The notes beneath the pieces are model-generated. The model had not been told where the DNA came from. It ran no database searches and saw only the letters and a list, made by a program, of their open reading frames with translations. A program made the position numbers and the translations under genes. A DNA stretch of 6,886 bases from Mycobacterium sp. (GTDB taxonomy: Bacteria; Actinomycetota; Actinomycetes; Mycobacteriales; Mycobacteriaceae): assembly GCA_018882545.1 (NCBI GenBank), contig VERS01000112.1, positions 1-6,886 of the forward strand. Reading direction: 5' to 3'. Position 1 is the stretch's first letter, and every line of letters begins with the position of its first letter. Positions 6,170 to 6,886 of this stretch are shown here, one piece after another.

Positions 6170-6886
6170 TCAGGCGACCGTCGGCACGGCCAGGTCCACA
6201 CTGTCGATGTTGATGAAGCCCCACGCGGTCAGGTCGGCGTAGGGCAGCGCGGAGCTGGTGATCTGAAGCGTCATCGAATCGCTGGCGGTGTTGACGCTGT
6301 AGGCGATCGCCGCCATCGGGATGGTCACCGTGTGCTTGAGGCCGTCGAGTTTGACCGGTATCGGGGTGACGACGTTGCCCAGCACCAGTCCGGTCGCGTT
6401 GTCGACCAGTTGGGCGTAGACGGCCCGGCTGGTACCCAGTCCGCTGTAGCTGAAACTCAGCACCGGCGCGCCGGCGATCTGGGTGCCCACCGGCGGCGTC
6501 ACCGCCGAGTTCAGCGCATTGCGCGCCTTGCTGCCGCTGGCCAGCGCGAAAGCCGTGCTGAACACCGTCGGCGTCTCCGGCGGGACGGCGGCCTCCGAGG
6601 GCCCCGATCCGCCCAGCAGTGGGACGATCACCAGCGGACCGCCGTCGCCCGAATAGCGCAGCGGGACGGGATTGTTGAACTTCGGATCGAACGGGGCGAG
6701 GGCTGCACTGTGGTACTGGCCGGTCTGGTCGAACCACTGGAAAGTGGGGATCGCGTCGGCGGGCTTTCCGTTGCCGGCGACGTACTGATCCAGCCACCGC
6801 AGCGTGTCGCTCATATTGAGTTCGCCCTGCTGGCGCTGCAGCGCCGGGGGCAGCAGGCACACCCCGTGACCGCCGCAGAACCAGGT
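6170..6886 (-). CDS. CocE / X-Pro dipeptidyl-peptidase (S15)-class alpha/beta hydrolase, C-terminal part
   Basis: The frame is open from the TGA at 6170-6172 to the right edge, giving 238 visible C-terminal residues; the rest lies outside the window. The first residues, WFCGGHGVC, look like the end of an alpha/beta hydrolase core, where the histidine of the Ser-Asp-His triad follows the last core strand. After a helical stretch (SDTLRWLDQYVAG) the sequence becomes rich in Thr, Ser, Val and Pro with alternating hydrophobic residues, for example GAPVLSFSYSG, VLGNVVTPIPVKL, HTVTIPMAAIAYSV and WGFINIDSVDLAVP at the end. This fits the beta-sandwich C-terminal domain of S15/CocE-type hydrolases. 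The nucleophile Ser and the Asp are not visible, and neither is a possible signal peptide. GTG 6862 is internal, not the start. Substrate is unknown: peptide, ester or acyl-transfer roles are all possible. In M. tuberculosis the gene after regX3 is a GMC oxidoreductase, so this is a different neighbour. I recognise the family from memory of similar mycobacterial proteins; the family call is moderate. Confidence 0.65.
   Translation of the reverse strand, partial: TWFCGGHGVCLLPPALQRQQGELNMSDTLRWLDQYVAGNGKPADAIPTFQWFDQTGQYHSAALAPFDPKFNNPVPLRYSGDGGPLVIVPLLGGSGPSEAAVPPETPTVFSTAFALASGSKARNALNSAVTPPVGTQIAGAPVLSFSYSGLGTSRAVYAQLVDNATGLVLGNVVTPIPVKLDGLKHTVTIPMAAIAYSVNTASDSMTLQITSSALPYADLTAWGFINIDSVDLAVPTVA

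Noticed and set aside
6156..6170. Possible bidirectional terminator between regX3 and the hydrolase gene
   Set aside because: ACCG-ATC-CGGT followed by TTTCT gives only a 4-bp stem with a three-base loop and a short broken T run, which is too weak to call.
1..6886. CRISPR arrays, tRNA or rRNA genes, insertion sequences, phage or toxin-antitoxin genes
   Set aside because: No repeat-spacer pattern, no cloverleaf or rRNA signatures, and no transposase or integrase motifs were seen. The window is almost completely filled by conserved protein genes.

Overview
The window is a high-GC actinobacterial chromosome segment. Its gene content and order point to Mycobacterium in the broad sense. It contains mshA followed by a YbjN-family gene, gpm1, senX3 and regX3, with murB and a short-chain dehydrogenase upstream. 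This is the M. tuberculosis Rv0482-Rv0491 neighbourhood in a compact form. The genes that I recall lying between these in M. tuberculosis are missing: lprQ after murB, the ROK-type regulator next to mshA, and the LysE-type exporter before gpm1. The senX3-regX3 intergenic repeats are also missing. This fits a non-tuberculous species, but the species cannot be fixed from the sequence alone.

Layout. (1) Positions 1-691: the 3' part of murB (peptidoglycan precursor synthesis), plus strand. (2) 688-1461: a classical NADP(H)-type SDR oxidoreductase on the minus strand. It meets murB tail to tail and the two stop codons overlap. (3) 1462-1520: a 59-bp divergent promoter region. (4) 1521-4213: mshA, a ybjN-like gene and gpm1 on the plus strand. 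mshA and ybjN overlap by 4 bp, and gpm1 follows after 24 bp. (5) 4214-4309: the senX3 promoter region. It carries an 11-bp-period repeat resembling an actinobacterial PHO box (candidate RegX3 autoregulatory site), a TANNNT -10 element placed for a leaderless transcript, and a competing six-codon upstream reading frame with its own Shine-Dalgarno sequence. (6) 4310-6156: senX3-regX3, translationally coupled by a 4-bp overlap. (7) 6170-6886: the C-terminal part of a secreted-type alpha/beta hydrolase of the CocE / X-Pro dipeptidyl-peptidase class, on the minus strand and convergent with regX3 after a 13-bp gap.

How they work together. MurB builds UDP-MurNAc for the cell wall. MshA starts mycothiol synthesis from inositol-1-phosphate and UDP-GlcNAc, so both enzymes draw on UDP-GlcNAc metabolism. 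Gpm1 is the glycolytic phosphoglycerate mutase. SenX3-RegX3 is the mycobacterial phosphate-starvation two-component system. The SDR and the terminal hydrolase have no deducible substrate.

Most of the window is conserved core genome, and I do not see a new defence or mobile system. The parts worth a second look are regulatory: the senX3 leader, the back-to-back SDR/mshA promoters, and the differences in gene content from the M. tuberculosis locus. No stretch longer than 300 bases lacks a gene.
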